Positions 51,749-61,427 of a stretch of DNA of 64,000 bases are shown here, one piece after another (positions within the stretch are counted from its first letter, which is position 1; each line of letters begins with the position of its first letter). The notes below the pieces were generated by a model. That model saw nothing but the letters and a program-made list of their open reading frames with translations, made no database searches and was not told the DNA's origin. The translations under genes and the position numbers were made by a program. This DNA comes from Sphingomicrobium sp. (GTDB lineage: Bacteria > Pseudomonadota > Alphaproteobacteria > Sphingomonadales > Sphingomonadaceae). Location of the stretch: contig JAUJOV010000002.1 in the NCBI GenBank assembly GCA_030447545.1, positions 1-64,000 on the forward strand, given 5' to 3'.

Positions 51749-52701
51749 AGCTTCTCGAACTGCTCGCTGAGCACGGGCTTGCGAAGCAGCGGCTGCCGCT
51801 TGGCGATGTCGTTGCGCATGGTGGTCGCGGCGACCCCGCCGTCACCCATGGCGTGGCTGATCTGGTCGAGGCCGATAACGACGTCACCGGCGGCATACAG
51901 GCCCTTGACGCTGGTGCGCTGGCGCGCGTCCACGCCGACGCACCCGTCGGCGCTGAGGCGCGCTCCGAGCTGCTCGGCGAGCTGGGTGTGCGTATCGGAG
52001 CCGAGCGCCGGATAGACGCTGTCGAACGCGAAATGGCCTTCGGCAGTGTCGACTACGATGCAGTCGCCGTGGACGGCGATGGCCTCGGCCGGACCGTCAA
52101 TCGACTTGATCCCCGCCTCATCGAGCTTCTGGTGATCCTCGGGGCTGAGCCGAAGCGCTGTGTGCGGGGCAATCAGCGTGACGTCGGCGGTGTAGCTTCG
52201 GATGAACAGGGCTTCGGCAACGCCGTGGCTGTCGCTTCCGATCACGCCCACCTTCTTGTCGGTGACTTCGTAGCCGTCGCAGATCGGGCAGTAGCGGATG
52301 AGGCCTCGGGACAGGGCCTCGTCGTGAAGCTCCGGGTCCATCGGCGGCTTGCGGTTGGTCACCCCGGTTGCGAGGAGCACCGTGCGGGCCCTCACACCGC
52401 CTGAGCCCCAGGTCGCGGTGAAGAGACCGCTGTCGTTATCCCGTTCGAGCTTGGTGACGAACTCGGTGACGATCCTGGCGCCATATTTCTGCGCCTGCTG
52501 GCGCATCAGTTCGAGCAGCTGCTTGCCGTTTATGCCGTCGGGGAAGCCTGCGTGATTGTGGCTGCACGGGATCCACGAGGCGCGGCTCTTTCCCCCATCC
52601 ACGACCATGATGTCGAGGTGGAAGCGGGCGAGGTAAACCGCCGCGGTGAGCCCCGCCGGTCCGCCGCCGATGATCAAACAATCGAGCACCTTATCGTTCA
52701 T
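51745..52701 (-). CDS. Thioredoxin reductase-like FAD/NAD(P)-dependent oxidoreductase
   Basis: 318 aa. FAD loop [20 protein letters not shown], redox pair Cys-Pro-Ile-Cys in [14 protein letters not shown] (residues about 137-140), NAD(P) domain [19 protein letters not shown] (GxGxx loop altered to GSDSHG), and [20 protein letters not shown] for the FAD ribityl. The TrxR fold and CxxC pair are clear, but the pyridine-nucleotide loop is not the standard GGGDSA. It may use an unusual electron donor or thiol partner. It sits on the opposite strand between rimM and trmD. Confidence 0.88.
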   Translation of the reverse strand: MNDKVLDCLIIGGGPAGLTAAVYLARFHLDIMVVDGGKSRASWIPCSHNHAGFPDGINGKQLLELMRQQAQKYGARIVTEFVTKLERDNDSGLFTATWGSGGVRARTVLLATGVTNRKPPMDPELHDEALSRGLIRYCPICDGYEVTDKKVGVIGSDSHGVAEALFIRSYTADVTLIAPHTALRLSPEDHQKLDEAGIKSIDGPAEAIAVHGDCIVVDTAEGHFAFDSVYPALGSDTHTQLAEQLGARLSADGCVGVDARQRTSVKGLYAAGDVVIGLDQISHAMGDGGVAATTMRNDIAKRQPLLRKPVLSEQFEKL

Positions 52702-52751
52702 CCGGGCCCAATGGATTGTCGGCCTGCCAGTTCCCGACTAGCGCCGCGGTC

Positions 52752-53501
52752 ATGACGTTCCGCGCGTCCGTCCTGACGCTCTACCCGGAGATGTTCCCGG
52801 GGCCGCTGGGCATCAGCCTCGCCGGCCGGGCGATGCAGGACGGCCTGTGGAGCCTCGAGACCGTGCAGATCCGCGACTTTGCCGCCGACAGGCACCGCAG
52901 CGTCGACGATACGCCCGCAGGCGGCGGGGCCGGGATGGTGCTTCGCCCGGACGTGCTCGCCGCGGCGCTCGACAGCGTCGCCGCCAGCGATCCGAGCCCG
53001 CGGCCGATGCTCGCGCTCACGCCGCGTGGGCGTCCGCTCACCCAGGCTCGCGTGAGGGAGCTTGCGGCAGGCGAGGGCGTGATCCTGCTGTGCGGCCGCT
53101 TCGAGGGCTTCGACGAGCGGATCTTCGAGGCTCGCCCGCTCGAACCGGTGTCGGTCGGCGACTATGTGCTCTCAGGCGGCGAGCTTGGCGCGATGGTCAT
53201 CCTCGATGCTTGCGTGCGGCTTCTTCCCGGGGTAATGGGCGCGGCCTCCAGCGGAGAGGATGAGAGCTTCGAACAGGTGCTTCTCGAATATCCGCACTAT
53301 ACCCGGCCTGTGACATGGGAAGGGCGCACGATCCCCGAAGTGCTGCGATCGGGGGATCATGCGAAGATCGCTGCGTGGCGAGAGCAACGCGCGGTCGAAG
53401 ACACACGGCTAAGGCGGCCGGACCTGATCGAGCGCCACCGGGGCGCATCGCAGGCACCGCCCTCTGGCGCGCAGCGGGAAAACGAAGGCAAGGACACATG
53501 A
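52752..53501 (+). CDS. trmD: tRNA (guanine-N1)-methyltransferase TrmD
   Basis: Makes m1G37 in tRNA. 249 aa from the ATG at 52752; a GTG 36 bp earlier gives only a nonconserved lead. Family blocks: [60 protein letters not shown] with the SAM knot [20 protein letters not shown], and [20 protein letters not shown] with EVLRSGDH. The stop overlaps the rplS start (ATGA). Confidence 0.97.
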   Translation: MTFRASVLTLYPEMFPGPLGISLAGRAMQDGLWSLETVQIRDFAADRHRSVDDTPAGGGAGMVLRPDVLAAALDSVAASDPSPRPMLALTPRGRPLTQARVRELAAGEGVILLCGRFEGFDERIFEARPLEPVSVGDYVLSGGELGAMVILDACVRLLPGVMGAASSGEDESFEQVLLEYPHYTRPVTWEGRTIPEVLRSGDHAKIAAWREQRAVEDTRLRRPDLIERHRGASQAPPSGAQRENEGKDT

Positions 53502-53920
53502 ACCTCATCGAGACTCTCGAGCGCGAGGCCATCGACGCGCTGACCAGGGACAAGGCAATCCCCGAATTCCGCCCCGGCGACACCCTGCGCGTCGGCGTGA
53601 AGGTGATTGAGGGCGAGCGCACCCGAGTCCAGAATTTCGAGGGCGTGTGCATCGCCCGCTCGAACAAGGGCGTGGGCTCGAGCTTCACCGTGCGCAAGAT
53701 CAGCTTCGGCGAGGGCGTCGAGCGCGTCTTCCCGCTTTATTCGCCGGCGCTCGAATCGATCGAGGTGGTCCGCCGCGGCGTAGTCCGCAGGGCCAAGCTC
53801 TACTACCTTCGCGGCCGCACCGGAAAGTCGGCCCGGATCGCCGAGCGCCGCGACATGCGCCGCGATGTCGAAGGTGGCCGCGGCGCGGAGACCGAGGCTC
53901 CGGGCGGCGGACAGGCCTGA
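53498..53920 (+). CDS. rplS: Ribosomal protein bL19
   Basis: 140 aa. [20 protein letters not shown], then [40 protein letters not shown] and [20 protein letters not shown]. The C-terminal 20 residues form a Gly/Glu-rich tail. Coupled to trmD. A hairpin terminator follows 15 bp downstream. Confidence 0.97.
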   Translation: MNLIETLEREAIDALTRDKAIPEFRPGDTLRVGVKVIEGERTRVQNFEGVCIARSNKGVGSSFTVRKISFGEGVERVFPLYSPALESIEVVRRGVVRRAKLYYLRGRTGKSARIAERRDMRRDVEGGRGAETEAPGGGQA

Positions 53921-53934
53921 CTGGCCAACAAATG

Positions 53935-53974
53935 ACATGGCCTGCGTCGCGAGTGCCGCGGCCATGTTGTGTTT
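53935..53974 (+). terminator. Terminator after rplS
   Basis: ACATGGCC (53935-53942) pairs with GGCCATGT (53960-53967), with TGTGTTT after. The loop of 17 nt contains CGCGAGTGCCGCG. The T-tract is interrupted by G, so it may be of moderate strength. Confidence 0.6.
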
Positions 53975-54001
53975 CGCATGACTGCCAGTACCGTCCGCTG
54001 G

Positions 54002-54644
54002 ATGCGTAAACTGCTGTTGTTCCTGGTGCTGCTGGCCGCAGCGCCCGTCCTCTCGCCCGCCGCCGCCCGCGACCTGCCGATCGAGCGTGTCTTTCAGAGC
54101 CCCGCGCTGAGCGGCCCGACTCCGCGCCTTGCGCGGCTGTCGCCCGACGGGAAGCTGGTCACGCTTCTGCGCAACCGCGCTGAGGACCGGGACCGCTTCG
54201 ACCTGTGGGCGATCGACACCGCCACCGGCCAGGCGCGAATGCTTGTCGATTCGATGAAGCTCGGCACGGGCGCCGAGCTGTCGGAGGAAGAGAAGATGCG
54301 CCGCGAGCGCGCGCGCATCGCCGGCACCAAGGGCATCACCGAATATCAGTGGGCGCCCGACTCGCGCTCGATCCTCGTTCCGCTCGACGGCGACCTCTAC
54401 GTCGCACGCCTCGACGGCAGCGTCCGCCGGCTGACCGAAACCAAGCAGACCGAAATCGATGCGAAGGTCTCTTCAACCGGCCGCTATTTCTCCTTCCTGC
54501 GCGACCAGGACGTCGGAAAAGCGGCCGTTCGAGCTGATGGTCTATCCTGGCGCCGCTCACTCGATCCCGGGTGAGGCGAACCGAACGCACATGTGGCTGA
54601 CCATTACCCGCTTCCTCGATCGGACCGTGAAGAAACGGCCCTAG
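54002..54644 (+). pseudogene. S9 (dipeptidyl-peptidase IV-like) peptidase with large internal deletion
   Basis: From the ATG at 54002: signal peptide MRKLLLFLVLLAAAPVLSPA, then the start of the DPP4 beta-propeller: RLARLSPDGKLVTLLRNRAE, FDLWAIDTATGQARMLVDSM, TEYQWAPDSRSILVPLDGDL and AKVSSTGRYFSFLRDQD. Directly after, at about 54515, in another frame, comes the very C-terminus: RPFELMVYPGAAHSIPGEAN and HMWLTITRFLDRTVKKRP. Roughly 500 residues, including most of the propeller and the catalytic Ser and Asp, are missing; only the catalytic His region remains. Full S9B enzymes are about 700-760 aa. A non-functional remnant or an assembly collapse. Confidence 0.85.
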
Positions 54645-55507
54645 CCCGGCGAGCGCCTCCACAAGCCGTCCAGCTCGCGCATCGTCTCGGGCGTCAGCTC
54701 GACCCGAGCAGCGGCCACGTTCTGCTCGAGGTGCGCGATTGAGCTGGTGCCGGGAATCGGCAGCATCGCTGGCGAGCGGGCAAGCAGCCAGGCGAGCGCC
54801 AGTTGCGACGGAGCAAGGCCCAGCCGGCCGGCGATTGGCTCCAGCGGTCCATCCGCTGCACAGAGCCGCCCATCCCCAAGCGGAAACCACGGAATGAAGC
54901 CGATTCCGCCGGCTTCGCAGTAGTCGAGCACTGCTTCATGCTCGCGGTCGGCCAGATTGTAGCGGTTCTGTACGGTCGCAATCGGCGCCACGCCGCGCGC
55001 CCGCTCGATCTGCTCGACGCTGACTTCGGACAGGCCGATATGCCGCACCTTGCCTTCGCGCTGCAGCTGAGCAAGCGCGCCGACCGACTCCTCCAGCGGC
55101 ACCGCGGGATCGACGCGATGGAGCTGGTAGAGGTCGATCCGCTCCACCCTCAGCCGCTCGAGGCTGCCTTCGCAGGACGCGCGTATCTCGGCCGGCGACC
55201 CCTTCGTCCGCGTCTGCGCCCAGTCGCGCGCACGGCGATCGATCCCGCACTTGGTGGCGATCACCAGGCCGGGCGGGTAGGGCGCCAGCGCCTCGGCGAT
55301 CTTCCGCTCGTTGATCTGCGGCCCGTAGGCTTCCGCGGTGTCGATGAAATCCACGCCGAGCTCGACCGCCCGGCGAAGCACCGCGAGAGCGCCCGCCGGA
55401 TCGGCCGGCTGCCCATAAACGTCCGGCCCGACGAGACGCATCGCGCCAAAGCCGAGGCGGCGAACCTCCATGTCGCCCCCGATCCGGAAGGTCCCGGCGA
55501 AGTCCAT
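54641..55507 (-). CDS. Aldo/keto reductase
   Basis: 288 aa. TIM-barrel AKR with the catalytic tetrad visible: VDFIDTAEAYGPQINERKIA (Asp and Tyr), LVIATKCGIDRR (Lys), IDLYQLHRVDPAVPLEESVG (His). The NADPH-binding end has IPIPGTSS-type LPIPGTSSIAHLEQNVAAAR. LRVERIDLYQLHRVD and VPLEESVGALAQLQREGKVR are typical of the YajO/Tas-like branch. The stop shares CTAG (54641-54644) with the convergent S9 remnant. Substrate unknown. Confidence 0.93.
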   Translation of the reverse strand: MDFAGTFRIGGDMEVRRLGFGAMRLVGPDVYGQPADPAGALAVLRRAVELGVDFIDTAEAYGPQINERKIAEALAPYPPGLVIATKCGIDRRARDWAQTRTKGSPAEIRASCEGSLERLRVERIDLYQLHRVDPAVPLEESVGALAQLQREGKVRHIGLSEVSVEQIERARGVAPIATVQNRYNLADREHEAVLDYCEAGGIGFIPWFPLGDGRLCAADGPLEPIAGRLGLAPSQLALAWLLARSPAMLPIPGTSSIAHLEQNVAAARVELTPETMRELDGLWRRSPG

Positions 55508-55524
55508 GCGAGCGCGCCCGCGGC

Positions 55525-56913
55525 CTATCGCGGAAAGGCGGCGAGCAGATCCCGAGTGAAGCTGGCGAGGTCGAAACTCACCCCGGTGCCATCGAACCCG
55601 CGCCGCACGATCACCAGCGAGCGCGAGGGGATCACGACAAGGTACTGGCCCCGGTTCCCGCGCGCCGCGATCGCATCCCGAGGAAGTCCGGAATCGCTCG
55701 GGAAGGTCCACCAGGTCGCGCCATAGCCATAGCCGCTGGCCGGCTGGGCGGACGAGTGCTTTCCAACATAGTCGCGCCAGCCCGCCGGCAGGATGCGCTG
55801 CCCGTTCCACATGCCGTCGTTCATATGCAGCAAGCCCAGCCGCGCGAGATCCCTCGCCGTGGTCCACACCTGGCTCGACATGACGAAGTGCCCGCGCCAG
55901 TCAGTCTCCGGCACCGTGCGGGTCATCCCGATCTTCCACAGCAAGGATTCGAACGGAAAGCGCATCGACTTCTCGCCGTCGCCGAGGACGTGCTGGAGGC
56001 CGCGGATGGCAAGAACGGTGTCATTGTTGGCGTAGCGAAACACGCTTCCGGGTTTCGACACCAGCGGCCACCCCGCCGCCTGGTCGGCGACTGCAACTCC
56101 GCCGAAGTAGAGCGCGTGGGTCTGGTTTCCCGGATAATCGCTGTGAAGCCCGCTCGCCATCCGAAGCAGCTGATCGGTGGTGATCGCCTGGCGCGGGTCG
56201 CCGGGGCGCTGCCATTCCGGGACGGGCGCGGGCGCCGCGACATCGATCAGTCCTTGCTGGACCGCCGCGCCGACCACCGTGCCCGCAATGCTCTTGCCGA
56301 CAGACCAGGTCCGCTGGGAAGAGTGCATGGTGAAATCCGGCCGATACTGCTCGCTGACGATCCGCCCGCCCCGGACAATCACCACCGCCGTCGTTTCGCT
56401 GCCCTGCCCATAGCTGCGCCGATCGAATGCGTGGCCGACGACGCGCCGCATCGCGCCGGCATCGCCGTCGCTGCTCGCGGTCGCATTGCGATCGCCCATC
56501 GGCCACGGCTGAGCATCGAGGTTCGGCGGCGTGACGCCAATGCGCGGCACGCTCTTCGCGGCCTCGGCGCCCGCTCCGATCGGAAGCTGAGTGCAGCCAA
56601 GGCTCGGGCGCCAGACCGCGATCCTCGGCGGCATCGCGTCGTCATAGGGCACGCTCACCGTTCGGCGCTGGCGATCGACGTTGGCGGTGAGCGTCGGGAA
56701 GATCGGATTGAGCTCGCTGTACGTGCCCCTCAGATCGTCGGCGGCCGTCTGCTCTTCCGAAAGGCCGCCGTTGAACAAATTGCTGCAGATGAAAGCCGCT
56801 TTGTAACCCGCCGCAAGCGCCCTGACATAGGCCGGCCGGTCCTGCTGGGCGGCGGCCCCGGCGGACAGCAGAAGCGCGCACAGCGGCGCCGCTCGCAAGA
56901 TCGTCAGTCGCAT
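55525..56913 (-). CDS. Serine hydrolase of the beta-lactamase/PBP-like (class C fold) family
   Basis: 462 aa with signal peptide (MRLTILRAAPLCALLLSAGA, cleavage after AQ likely). Catalytic S-x-x-K in RTWSVGKSIAGTVVGAAVQQ, second motif Y-x-N in FRYANNDTVLAI. Other blocks: TTDQLLRMASGLHSDYPG, FVMSSQVWTTARDLARLGLL and YGYGATWWTFPS. The family contains esterases, D-aminopeptidases and 6-aminohexanoate-dimer hydrolases; this one resembles the last by the long N-terminal extension, but substrate is not readable. Lies 17 bp upstream of the AKR gene on the same strand. Confidence 0.9.
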   Translation of the reverse strand: MRLTILRAAPLCALLLSAGAAAQQDRPAYVRALAAGYKAAFICSNLFNGGLSEEQTAADDLRGTYSELNPIFPTLTANVDRQRRTVSVPYDDAMPPRIAVWRPSLGCTQLPIGAGAEAAKSVPRIGVTPPNLDAQPWPMGDRNATASSDGDAGAMRRVVGHAFDRRSYGQGSETTAVVIVRGGRIVSEQYRPDFTMHSSQRTWSVGKSIAGTVVGAAVQQGLIDVAAPAPVPEWQRPGDPRQAITTDQLLRMASGLHSDYPGNQTHALYFGGVAVADQAAGWPLVSKPGSVFRYANNDTVLAIRGLQHVLGDGEKSMRFPFESLLWKIGMTRTVPETDWRGHFVMSSQVWTTARDLARLGLLHMNDGMWNGQRILPAGWRDYVGKHSSAQPASGYGYGATWWTFPSDSGLPRDAIAARGNRGQYLVVIPSRSLVIVRRGFDGTGVSFDLASFTRDLLAAFPR

Positions 56914-57098
56914 CGTCACTCCACTGTTGGCTGCGGGTGCGCGCCCCGCTCATGCGCCTGATGTCACAGAAGATTTTCGCGGGAAAGAACAGCCTGGAAT
57001 AATCCTGCCGCGGCTCCGCCCGCCTGCCGCCGGCCGCTTCGACTGGACAAGCCCCGCCGCTCCCCCATATCCGCCCTTCGACAGTGGAGGCGTTTTTC

Positions 57099-58001
57099 AT
57101 GGGCTATCGGATCGCGGTCGTCGGGGCGACGGGCAACGTCGGGCGGGAGATGCTCAATATCCTCGCCGAGCGGCAATTCCCGGTCGACGAGGTCGCAGCG
57201 CTCGCCTCCGCGCGCTCGACCGGCGACATGATCGAATTCGGCGAGTCCGGCGAGCAGCTCAAGGTGAAGAACCTCGAGCATTTCGACTTCGCCGGCTGGG
57301 ACATGGCCCTGTTCGCCGCGGGCTTTTCCGGCTATGCCAGGAAGAACATTATCGCCAACCCGAACTGCTCGACCGCGCAGCTGGTCGTGGCTTTGAAGCC
57401 GTTGCACGACGCGGCGAAGATCAGGCGCGTGGTGGTCTCGACCTATCAGTCGGTCTCCGGCTCGGGGAAGGGCGGAATGGACGAGCTGTTCGAGCAGTCG
57501 CGCAACATCTTCGTCGGCGATCCCAGCCAGCCGTCGCATTTCACCAAGCAGATCGCCTTCAACGTCATTCCGCATATCGACGTCTTCCTCGACGACGGCT
57601 CGACCAAGGAAGAGTGGAAGATGGTGGTCGAGACCAAGAAGATCCTCGACCCCTCGATCAAGGTCACCGCGACCTGCGTGCGGGTGCCGGTGTTCGTCGG
57701 CCACAGCGAGGCGGTGAACGTCGAGTTAGAGCGCGAGCTCTCAGCCGACCAGGCGCGCGACATCCTGCGCGAGGCGCCGGGCCTCATGGTGGTCGACAAG
57801 CGCGAGGACGGCGGATATGTGACGCCGGTCGAATGCGTCGGCGACTATGCGACCTTCGTCTCGCGCCTGCGCGATGACCCGACGGTCGAGCACGGGCTGT
57901 CGATGTGGGTGGTCAGCGACAACCTGCGAAAGGGCGCCGCGCTCAACGCGGTGCAGATCGCCGAACTGCTCGGCCGTAAGCATTTGAAGAAAGCGGCCTA
58001 G
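57099..58001 (+). CDS. asd: Aspartate-semialdehyde dehydrogenase with a missing internal segment
   Basis: Reduces aspartyl phosphate to the semialdehyde, the branch point to lysine/DAP, threonine and methionine. ATG 57099 with GGAGG 8 bp upstream; 300 aa against about 340 normally. NADP loop GATGNVG at residues 9-15. The text then jumps from WDMALFAAG directly to FSGYARKNIIANPNCST. The segment expected between them (about 40 residues, containing the phosphate-binding Arg block SSAFRMD) is absent, and the frame is kept. The catalytic Cys is at residue 90 rather than about 130. The rest (VVVSTYQSVSGSGKGGMDEL, VPVFVGHSEAVNVELEREL) is normal. Confidence 0.9.
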   Translation: MGYRIAVVGATGNVGREMLNILAERQFPVDEVAALASARSTGDMIEFGESGEQLKVKNLEHFDFAGWDMALFAAGFSGYARKNIIANPNCSTAQLVVALKPLHDAAKIRRVVVSTYQSVSGSGKGGMDELFEQSRNIFVGDPSQPSHFTKQIAFNVIPHIDVFLDDGSTKEEWKMVVETKKILDPSIKVTATCVRVPVFVGHSEAVNVELERELSADQARDILREAPGLMVVDKREDGGYVTPVECVGDYATFVSRLRDDPTVEHGLSMWVVSDNLRKGAALNAVQIAELLGRKHLKKAA

Positions 58002-58277
58002 CCATTCCGGCTGACGACCCGTCATCACGCGCGGCTCGACCCGCGCATGCTCGCCCAATGTGAAAACAGGCCAGGCGCTTCGGACCGCATCCTCAACTCC
58101 GGGAACGCTCGTGCGGTGAGCGCATTGATTTTGTAGAGCTGATACTGGCGCAACACTCTCTGCGAACAGAGCGCCATGGCTGCGCCGGAGAGCTCGAGGA
58201 ACCAAGCGCGAGACAGCGCCGGCGACGCCCGAGCGCACCGGCGGTTTTCGCAAAGGACCGACTACAGGAGATTCAAG

Positions 58278-59009
58278 ATGGCTGATCGTACCTTGCTGTT
58301 ATTGGCGAGCGTGAGCCTTCTCGTCGCTGGCTGCGCAGATGCCGACGAAGCCCGAGACACAGGTGCAAACGAAATGGCGGCGGCCGGCCCAGCCGGCGCA
58401 AGCGGAGCGGCAACCGCGCTAGGAGACGCGCAGGATGGCAGTCTTCTGACACTCGGCGGAACAGTCGTCGCGACCGCGCCGGACTGGTTCCGCCTGAAGA
58501 CGCGTGACCAGGAGCTGATTGTCGAGATGGACGATTGGGACTGGTATCAAGAAGGACGGGCGCTGAAGGTCGGCGATGAAGTGACGGTTACCGGCAGGGT
58601 CGACAAAGGGCTCTGGGAGCAGAGCAAGATCGAAGCCAGCAGCGTCTTTGTGCGAAACCTCGGCGTTTCGTTCGTGGCCAATGGGGCCGACGAGGAGGAG
58701 CGTACCGCCGCCCTCGTGCAGGTTGGCACGGCTAGTACCTCGGCCCAGGGTTATGTGAGCAACATTGAGGGACAAGAGTTCACCGTAGGCTCGACGACGG
58801 GCCCGGTCCGGGTGGACATCAGCCAGCTCGATAGCAAACCGAAGCTGAAGGCGGGCGATCGTGTGTACACCTGGGGCAGCCTTGACGTGGATGCCGTCGA
58901 AGGGGTCGAGATGATGGCGCAAGGTTTGGCCGTACTGTCGGCCGATCGAACCAAGAAGGACTCGTCCGGTGCGCCTAAGCAGGGGAAGGTGTCCAACATC
59001 GTTGGCTAA
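58278..59009 (+). CDS. Lipoprotein with two OB-fold-like domains
   Basis: 243 aa from the ATG at 58278, behind ACAGGAG. Lipoprotein signal with lipobox VAGC (LLLLASVSLLVAGC). Two similar beta-rich modules follow: residues about 55-125 (LGGTVVATAPDWFRLKTRDQ, LKVGDEVTVTGRVDKGLWEQ) and about 160-225 (QGYVSNIEGQEFTVGSTTGP, LKAGDRVYTWGSLDV). Each has the G-x-V...F-x-(L/V)...V-G-D-x-V pattern of OB/BOF domains that bind ligands in the periplasm. Specific function unknown. Upstream 275 bp hold no gene that I can see. Confidence 0.75.
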   Translation: MADRTLLLLASVSLLVAGCADADEARDTGANEMAAAGPAGASGAATALGDAQDGSLLTLGGTVVATAPDWFRLKTRDQELIVEMDDWDWYQEGRALKVGDEVTVTGRVDKGLWEQSKIEASSVFVRNLGVSFVANGADEEERTAALVQVGTASTSAQGYVSNIEGQEFTVGSTTGPVRVDISQLDSKPKLKAGDRVYTWGSLDVDAVEGVEMMAQGLAVLSADRTKKDSSGAPKQGKVSNIVG

Positions 59010-59161
59010 GCCAAGGCCTCATACTGTGGTGCGCAAGTGACACAGCCCGACCCCCGCCACGCCGATCTTCTGCGGCACGTCCCCGCGCAGGTTCTGAGTG
59101 GCAGCGATTGTGCGGGAGCAATGAATCACCGAATGGACACTTCGCCGATCGTCGCAGGGCG

Positions 59162-59545
59162 GTGATCCGCATCCTGACCACAGGTTGGTTCTATTTGGCG
59201 CTTCTCGCTGGGGCGGTGCTGGTGAATTCGGGAGGGTACCTGCTGACGCTTTGGCACGAGGAAACCGTTTTCGACGAGGCAGTGCATTTTTACACGAGCT
59301 TTGCAGTAGTGGCAGGCATTGGCCGGGTTGCCGCGGGCAGGCGAGTATTCGCAGGCAATGCTTCGCCCTGGTTTGTGCTGCTCATCCTCGGTGTCGTCCT
59401 GGGCGTTCTCTGGGAGCTCTTCGAGTGGGCCATAGGCATCATCGGGAGTCGCCGCGACACGATGATCGATCTTGGCATGGACGTTGCGGGAGCCGCGCTT
59501 GCGTCGGCTTTGATCGCATGGCTGCGACGCGAAGAAGGCAAATGA
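59162..59545 (+). CDS. YjdF/DUF2238-like membrane protein (short)
   Basis: 127 aa from the GTG at 59162. Four hydrophobic helices. Conserved polar residues within membrane segments: WHEETVFDEAVHFYTSFAVV, VLGVLWELFEWAIGIIG, and RRDTMIDLGMDVAGAALASA. The W-E-x-F-E and D-x-x-x-D patterns recur in the larger protein at 61632-62282. The arrangement resembles the DUF2238 (YjdF) and VanZ-like membrane proteins. Function unknown. Confidence 0.7.
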   Translation: MIRILTTGWFYLALLAGAVLVNSGGYLLTLWHEETVFDEAVHFYTSFAVVAGIGRVAAGRRVFAGNASPWFVLLILGVVLGVLWELFEWAIGIIGSRRDTMIDLGMDVAGAALASALIAWLRREEGK

Positions 59546-59640
59546 GCACTGTAGCCGACGCCTTTTTCCAGCCAGGGCGGACCATCCACTATTGGATGTC
59601 AAACTGCACTCTCGGGAGTGCGCGAATGCGACCACCTCAA

Positions 59641-59666
59641 CGCCCGCTCCCCACCCATTGCGGACA
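59641..59666. repeat. Short dispersed palindrome (family A), copy 3
   Basis: CGCCCGCTCCCCACCC followed by ATTGCGGACATT; the right arm matches copy 4 exactly at TTGCGGACAT. Lies in the 169-bp gap before the amidohydrolase gene. Confidence 0.5.
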
Positions 59667-59714
59667 TTAGGCCGATAGCTCACAACTGATCATTTCAGGC
59701 GTCAGGGGGATCGG

Positions 59715-61386
59715 ATGCGCCAGCACTTGTCAGCTATCATTGCCATCTCGATGATTGCCGCGTCACCCGCTGATGCTGCGCCTGACATCGTGATTACCGA
59801 CGCGAAGCTGTTCACCGGCAATTCGGTAACGCCAGCGGCGAAACTCCAAGCGGTTGCAGTCGAAAATGGTCGCATCACCTTCGTCGGCAGCACGTCGCAG
59901 GCAAGAAAGCTTGCAGGCCAGGGCACCCGGCTCATCGATGCGGGCGGCAGGCTGCTCACCCCCGGCTTGATCGATGCTCACGTGCATGCCGGACCCCGGC
60001 TCACGGGTCAGGACGTCGCGCTTCCCACCCAAATGTGGCCGGGGCCGAGCGGCGACCAGGTGATCGACGCGGTGCGCCGCGCCGCGCCGAAAGGCGATGG
60101 CTGGCTTATGGGCACCATCGGGCCTGCGACGCTGAGCGAAGCGCGCGACTGGCGGGCAGCGCTCGACGCAGTCGCGCGGGGACGGCCCGTGCGGCTGCGG
60201 GCTTGGTGGGGACACGGTACCATCCTGAACAGCCGAGCGATGCAGCTGCTCGGTATAAGGGACGGAAATTCCGGATCCGATCGGCGGCTGGTACGGCCGT
60301 ACGCCCGACGGGCGCCTGAACGGGCTTGTGCGCGAACAGGCCGAGGTGATCGTGGACCGTCAGCTGACGCAGGCCGTTCCACTGGCGACGTCGGCCGAAG
60401 CGCTGCGCCAGGTGGCCGATCGCTATGCCGGCTGGGGGGTGACCACAGTGCACCAGATGGCGCACGACTACCGCCTGGGCGACGCCCTCCGGGCGGTCGA
60501 AGCAGCCAAGCCACCGATCAAGTGGACGATCTACGGCTGGGGCTGGCCAGTTCGCTCTCCGGCCGATGCCTGGCTCGACTTTGCGCCAAGCCGCCAGCTG
60601 CCGTCAAACGTTCGCACTGGCGGCATAAAGTGGGTCCTGGACGCGACGCCGATCGAGCGGGACGCGCTCATGTGCGCTGATTACTCGGACCGGCCCGGCC
60701 ACCGCGGACGCTCGAACTATTCCGATCAGCAGCTGCGCGCGATCCTGGCGCAGGGTTTGTCTCGACCGCAGCAGCTCGCGCTGCACGTCGCCGGCGATGG
60801 CGAGATGGCGCGGCTGCTCACAACCATGGAAAAGCTCGCCCCCGCCGGCCGCTGGCGCGCGAAACGGGTGCGCATCGAGCATGGTGACGGCCTGACTCCC
60901 GACCTGTTGCCTCTTGCCAAACGGCTTGGCGTGGTCGTCGTCCAGAACCCGCTGCACGTGCTGCCGGACCCCGACGAAACGGGGCGCCCGTGGCTAATCA
61001 ACCGCCTGGGTGGGGAGCGGGCACGCAACTTCCAGCTGTTGCGCTCGCTGGTCGAGGGGGGAATTCCGCTAGCGCTGGGCTCGGATGCTTTCGGTGATGT
61101 CGCAAACCCGTTCCTCAACATGATGTTCGCGATCAAGTACGAGAGGAATCCCAAGGAAGCGCTGAGCCGTGAGCAGGCGCTGAGCGCCTATACCGCGGGC
61201 GCGGCCTTTGCCGAGCGCGAAGAGCGCCGCACGGGGCGCATTGCCGTTGGAATGGCAGCGGACATGGCGCTTCTCAGCCAGGACGTGCTGACTGTACCCC
61301 TCGCCTCGTTACCCGCGACACGCAGTTTGCTGACGGTTGTTGACGGGCAAATTGTTCACGAAGATCCGGCCATCGAGCAGCGCTGA
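59715..61386 (+). pseudogene. Secreted amidohydrolase (YtcJ-like), one frameshift
   Basis: Signal peptide MRQHLSAIIAISMIAASPAD, then DIVITDAKLFTGN, LIDAGGRLLTPGLIDAHVHA (first metal ligands H-x-H). At about 60265-60275 the frame shifts; it resumes IGGWYGRTPDGRLNGLVREQ and on through GIKWVLDATPIERDALMCAD, LALHVAGDGEMARLLTTMEK, KRVRIEHGDGLTPD, VVVVQNPLHVLPDPDETGRP, IPLALGSDAFGDVANPF and the closing GRIAVGMAADMALLSQD. All metal-site blocks of the amidohydrolase-3 family are present across the shift. Repaired length about 557 aa. Substrate unknown. Confidence 0.87.
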
Positions 61387-61427
61387 GCGACTTAGTGCCG
61401 AGCTTGGACAGACTCTGCCGCGCCTGA

